From assembly GCA_021780415.1 (NCBI GenBank), contig JAJXYW010000180.1:1-7045 (forward strand): a stretch of 7,045 bases of DNA, written 5' to 3'. Under the pieces are notes generated by a model. It saw nothing but the letters and a program-made list of their open reading frames with translations. It searched no databases and was not told where the DNA came from. Positions 5,429 through 7,045 of this stretch are shown here, one piece after another. The stretch comes from Acidobacteriota bacterium (lineage in GTDB: Bacteria > Acidobacteriota > Terriglobia > Terriglobales > Acidobacteriaceae). A program made the position numbers and the translations under genes. How positions within the stretch are numbered: position 1 is the first letter of the stretch; each line of letters opens with the position of its first letter.

Positions 5429-5773
5429 GTCTCCATGGCCCTTGCCGCGGTGCGGAGCAATCTCCCGCACATAGCATTCCTCACACGCCCAATTGTTGCC
5501 ATCAGTGTATCCGGACCGGAGATCGTTGCCGCGACCCGAGATGGTGGCATTGCACAAGCAGCAGTGCTCGTGGTCCCATCCGCCGGGCACAATCCGCATG
5601 CCCTCCCCGATGACCTCGTCGGTACGACGTTTGTGCCCGCTCTTTCCGAACTTGGTCATCACCATGACCATGTCGCTGGGCTCGAAGGTCCGAACCCACC
5701 ACTCGTGAGCCGGGTTCTCGATCAACTCGGCCCGCCACTTGGCAACTGCCTCTCTTGCACGGTCCTTCGTCAT
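5423..5773 (-). CDS. Small zinc-ribbon-like protein of unknown function (cassette I)
   Basis: A 116-residue soluble protein. Two cysteine pairs, CCLC (Cys71 and Cys74 at the CxxC spacing, preceded by WDHEH) and CEEC (97-100, preceded by NNWA), are 23 residues apart and form a likely four-cysteine zinc site; His68 or His70 could also take part. The segment between, GYTDGNNWACEECY, resembles sequences I have seen in uncharacterised HEHCxLC proteins. The first 60 residues hold an amphipathic helix and an EPSDMVMVMTKFG strand. The ATG at 5773 has AGAGG 5 nt upstream and a leader of 35 nt. The TAA stop lies in attC I. No enzymatic motif; a structural zinc site in a nucleic-acid or protein-binding module is the simplest reading. 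Confidence 0.86.
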   Translation of the reverse strand: MTKDRAREAVAKWRAELIENPAHEWWVRTFEPSDMVMVMTKFGKSGHKRRTDEVIGEGMRIVPGGWDHEHCCLCNATISGRGNDLRSGYTDGNNWACEECYVREIAPHRGKGHGDT

Positions 5774-5802
5774 TCCTGCCTCTGGTTCCTATTCAGTGAG
5801 AC

Positions 5803-5900
5803 ACCTAACGCCGCCGTTCAGCCGCCCGCCGGCTGGCGCGCGGGTTGCGCACGCAAGCCGCGTGACAGCCGAGTGGGACGGCTGCAACGGCTTGTTGGGC
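5803..5900 (-). repeat. attC site J, 98 bases, variant R'' and R'
   Basis: R'' is GCCCAAC (5900-5894) and R' GTTAGGT (5809-5803), so the outermost arms are mismatched in the linear array. Each half matches its own cassette instead: GCCCAAC pairs with TTGGGC at the start of cassette J, and TTAGGT with the R'' of cassette I. Confidence 0.94.
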
Positions 5901-5919
5901 GGCCACGTTCGCCTGCGGC

Positions 5920-6384
5920 TCACCAGGCCCCCGAAGTGGTCAAGAACTCGATGCTCTGGATCCGCGGGTCCGCCAAGTACCTCTTCACCCAACCCGGAGC
6001 CATGCTCCACGAGAGCATCGCCGGGCGCCGCGGGTACATCTGCTCGAGGTGCGCCTTCGGCACGAGGAACACCGAGATCCGCCGCGCCGCGTCGACGACG
6101 ATGGCGAAGTAGGGAACGCACTGGAAGACGGTGCACGCGGCCTCGACCTTGGCCAGTTCCTCGGCGCGGCCGATGTTCACCGACTCGGCTTCCTTGCCCG
6201 GAAGGCGACTCCGCGTCTTCACGGAAATCCCGAGCCGTTCTTCGGACCGTGGCCGCTTGGCAATGAGGTCAATACCCGTGTGATCCACCCGTGCACATTC
6301 GAAACCCGACCGTGAGAGCCAGTACAGGACCAGCGACTCTCCGAAGTCGCCGGTGATCTTCGCGTGCCGACTACTTTTCTCCAC
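5920..6384 (-). CDS. Probable PD-(D/E)XK-fold (restriction-endonuclease-like) protein (cassette J)
   Basis: Read from a GTG at 6384 this is 154 residues. It opens with RHAKITGDFGESLVLYWL (Glu16 in a first helix), then GFECARVDHTGIDLIA with Asp39, then RLGISVKTRSR with Lys56. The order of helix Glu, GIDL(I/V)A and a strand ending in xVK is that of PD-(D/E)XK nucleases, but the residue two before the Lys is Ser54 rather than the usual Glu or Gln, so catalysis is uncertain. The second half (90-154) holds a YFAIVVD strand and a basic segment with WSMAPGWVKRY. The frame is open to the cassette boundary at 6426 (a TTG there), but the start is better placed at GTG 6384, after GCGGAG; a TTG at 6396 is an alternative. 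It stands alone, with no methylase partner. A nuclease or DNA-binding defence role is inference. Confidence 0.75.
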   Translation of the reverse strand: MEKSSRHAKITGDFGESLVLYWLSRSGFECARVDHTGIDLIAKRPRSEERLGISVKTRSRLPGKEAESVNIGRAEELAKVEAACTVFQCVPYFAIVVDAARRISVFLVPKAHLEQMYPRRPAMLSWSMAPGWVKRYLADPRIQSIEFLTTSGAW

Positions 6385-6420
6385 AGTCTCCGCCAAGTGT
6401 CCTCTGCGGTCCGCGGGTCC

Positions 6421-6521
6421 GCCCAACGCCGCCGTTCAGCCGCCCGCCGGCTGGCGCGCGGCTTGCTGTCCTCGCAAGCCGCGTGACAGCCGAGTGGGGC
6501 GGCTGCAACGGCTGGTTAGAC
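6421..6521 (-). repeat. attC site K, 101 bases, main family with 3-base loop insertion
   Basis: R'' is GTCTAAC (6521-6515) and R' GTTGGGC (6427-6421). It is 3 bases longer than its sisters because the apical loop reads CTTGCTGTCCTCGCAAG on the plus strand instead of CTTGCCCTCGCAAG. The stem itself is intact. Confidence 0.94.
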
Positions 6522-6538
6522 GGCTGCATCGGGACTCC

Positions 6539-6880
6539 TTACTGTGGCGTGTGCTGCGCGGCCCGAGACAGAAGCCTCTCGAGTTCCCTTGCCTGTTCGC
6601 AGCCTAGGACCATGGTGAGGATGTAGGGGCGCGCACCCCCCGTGCTCACGACCTCCAAGCCCACTGCCGTACCGTGGCCCCCCTTCTCCTCGAGAACGTG
6701 GACGCGTACGCTGAGACGCGAGAGCCCAAGGCCTCTTTCCCGCGTTAGGACCTCTCCTACCGTGGAGAGGATCCGCGCGCCGAAGATAGCCGCTTTGAAT
6801 CCCTTGTGCTTGATAACCCTGTAGGCGAACGCGACCAGACCGATTGCGATGATAGCGAAGAGAACGTATGGGACCTTCAC
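6539..6880 (-). CDS. Membrane-anchored small protein of unknown function (cassette K)
   Basis: A 113-residue protein. Residues 4-20 (PYVLFAIIAIGLVAFAY) form one membrane helix followed by RVIKHKGFK, so the rest is probably cytoplasmic. Residues 55-92 read as alternating strands (SVRVHVLEE, TAVGLEVVST, RPYILTMVL) and 94-109 as a helix (CEQARELERLLSRAAQ), giving a compact beta-beta-beta-alpha domain. The start is a GTG at 6880 with GAGGAG 6 nt upstream. A second open frame starting 4 nt earlier (6884) covers the same region but is a low-complexity R/G/P-rich shadow, so this frame was chosen. The stop is 17 bases before attC K. No family recognised. Confidence 0.84.
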   Translation of the reverse strand: MKVPYVLFAIIAIGLVAFAYRVIKHKGFKAAIFGARILSTVGEVLTRERGLGLSRLSVRVHVLEEKGGHGTAVGLEVVSTGGARPYILTMVLGCEQARELERLLSRAAQHTPQ

Positions 6881-6905
6881 GCACTACTCCTCAGGTCCAG
6901 CAGCC

Positions 6906-7006
6906 GTCTAACGCCCGTGCTGACCTGCGGGACGGACTGGCGCGCCCGTTGCACCCCTGCAACGGGCGTGACAGGCCGGACCGACAGGTCCAGCGCGCGG
7001 TTAGGC
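6906..7006 (-). repeat. attC site L, 101 bases, second divergent type
   Basis: R'' GCCTAAC (7006-7000), spacer CGCGC, L'' GCTGGACCTG, L' CAGGTCAGC, spacer ACGGGC, R' GTTAGAC (6912-6906). Again one extra G in L''. The centre holds a perfect 11-bp hairpin with a four-base loop (6943-6968). Arms are unlike the ten-member family, so this cassette has a different origin. Spacer lengths (5 and 6) confirm the orientation. Confidence 0.92.
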
Positions 7007-7045
7007 AGCACCTTGGCCCTCCACTCCCGCGCTTCGGAAGAAGCT
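7001..7045 (-). CDS. 3' end of an unknown cassette gene (cassette L), frame uncertain
   Basis: Only the last few codons before attC L are visible. One frame ends in the TAA of R'' (residues SFFRSAGVEGQGAA then stop), as in five other cassettes here. A second frame (SEAREWRAKVLPN) is more protein-like but continues into attC L without a stop. The two cannot be separated from this sequence. Confidence 0.35.
   Translation of the reverse strand, partial: SFFRSAGVEGQGAA

Larger units (their letters stand above)
1..7045 (-). mobile_element. Integron gene-cassette array (internal segment)
   Basis: Twelve attC sites separate single-gene cassettes that are all in the same orientation. Orientation was set by comparing each site with the well-known aadA1 attC: the L'' arm carries one extra unpaired base relative to L', and the R''-L'' spacer is 5 bases against 6 for L'-R'. 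Both hold only when the sites are read on the minus strand, and all genes agree. Taking the cut as G|TTRRRY, the complete cassettes are A 125-847, B 848-1273, C 1274-1794, D 1795-2290, E 2291-3067, F 3068-3657, G 3658-4640, H 4641-5336, I 5337-5808, J 5809-6426 and K 6427-6911. Partial cassettes lie at 1-124 and 6912-7045. No intI, attI or Pc is in the window; they are expected to the right. No stretch over 300 bases lacks a gene. Confidence 0.96.

Noticed and set aside
6385..6426. Upstream start of the PD-(D/E)XK-like gene at the cassette boundary (TTG at 6426)
   Set aside because: The TTG lies in the recombination box, has no leader or ribosome binding site, and the added residues are not protein-like; GTG 6384 fits better.
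842..6521. CRISPR or other short regularly spaced repeat array
   Set aside because: Repeats are about 98 bases, form attC folds, and the spacing (about 330-890 bases) holds one gene each.
6516..6884. Minus-strand 122-codon frame in cassette K
   Set aside because: R/G/P/H-rich low-complexity shadow of the 113-residue gene, which has a membrane helix and a well-spaced Shine-Dalgarno.
1..7045. Array reading on the plus strand with genes inserted backwards
   Set aside because: The R boxes alone are ambiguous, but the extra base in L'' and the 5/6 spacers match the aadA1 attC only on the minus strand, in agreement with gene direction.
1..7045. Integrase gene, attI site or Pc promoter
   Set aside because: No frame resembles a tyrosine recombinase, and every recombination site has a full attC fold. 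Leaders of 21-42 nt leave no room for promoters in most cassettes.

Overview
The whole window is a stretch of an integron gene-cassette array. It holds 12 attC recombination sites, 11 complete cassettes and a partial cassette at each edge. Every attC and every convincing gene reads on the minus strand. The array therefore runs from right (5', promoter/integrase side) to left, and attI, the Pc promoter and intI, if present, should lie beyond position 7045. No integrase is visible here. The long, nearly uniform 98-base attC sites (ten of the twelve belong to one family), the high GC content and the lack of resistance genes suggest a sedentary chromosomal integron of an environmental bacterium. 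The sequence does not let me name the organism.

Layout on the minus strand, from right to left, with each cassette named after the attC at its 3' end. Cassette L is the last codons of an unknown gene. K (6427-6911) is a small membrane-anchored protein. J (5809-6426) is a probable PD-(D/E)XK-like protein. I (5337-5808) is a small CxxC/CxxC zinc-ribbon-like protein. H (4641-5336) is a membrane-anchored beta-rich protein. G (3658-4640) is a PIN-like nuclease. F (3068-3657) is a lipoprotein with a TonB C-terminal domain and no ordinary start codon. E (2291-3067) is a two-helix membrane protein. D (1795-2290) is a soluble conserved protein. C (1274-1794) and B (848-1273) are small membrane proteins. 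A (125-847) is an exported or anchored protein. At the left edge is the start of a HicB-like antitoxin gene.

Each cassette carries one gene, a leader of about 21-42 nt with little room for its own promoter, and the attC immediately after the stop codon. In five cassettes the stop codon TAA is supplied by the attC itself. Expression probably depends on an external promoter to the right. The genes do not form one pathway. They look like an independent collection, with a surplus of small membrane-anchored or exported proteins (7 of 11) and a few nuclease or toxin-antitoxin-type proteins that could act in defence or array stabilisation. The most informative structural signal is that variant terminal triplets at a cassette's two ends match each other (cassettes I, J, K), which fixes the cassette boundaries at base resolution.
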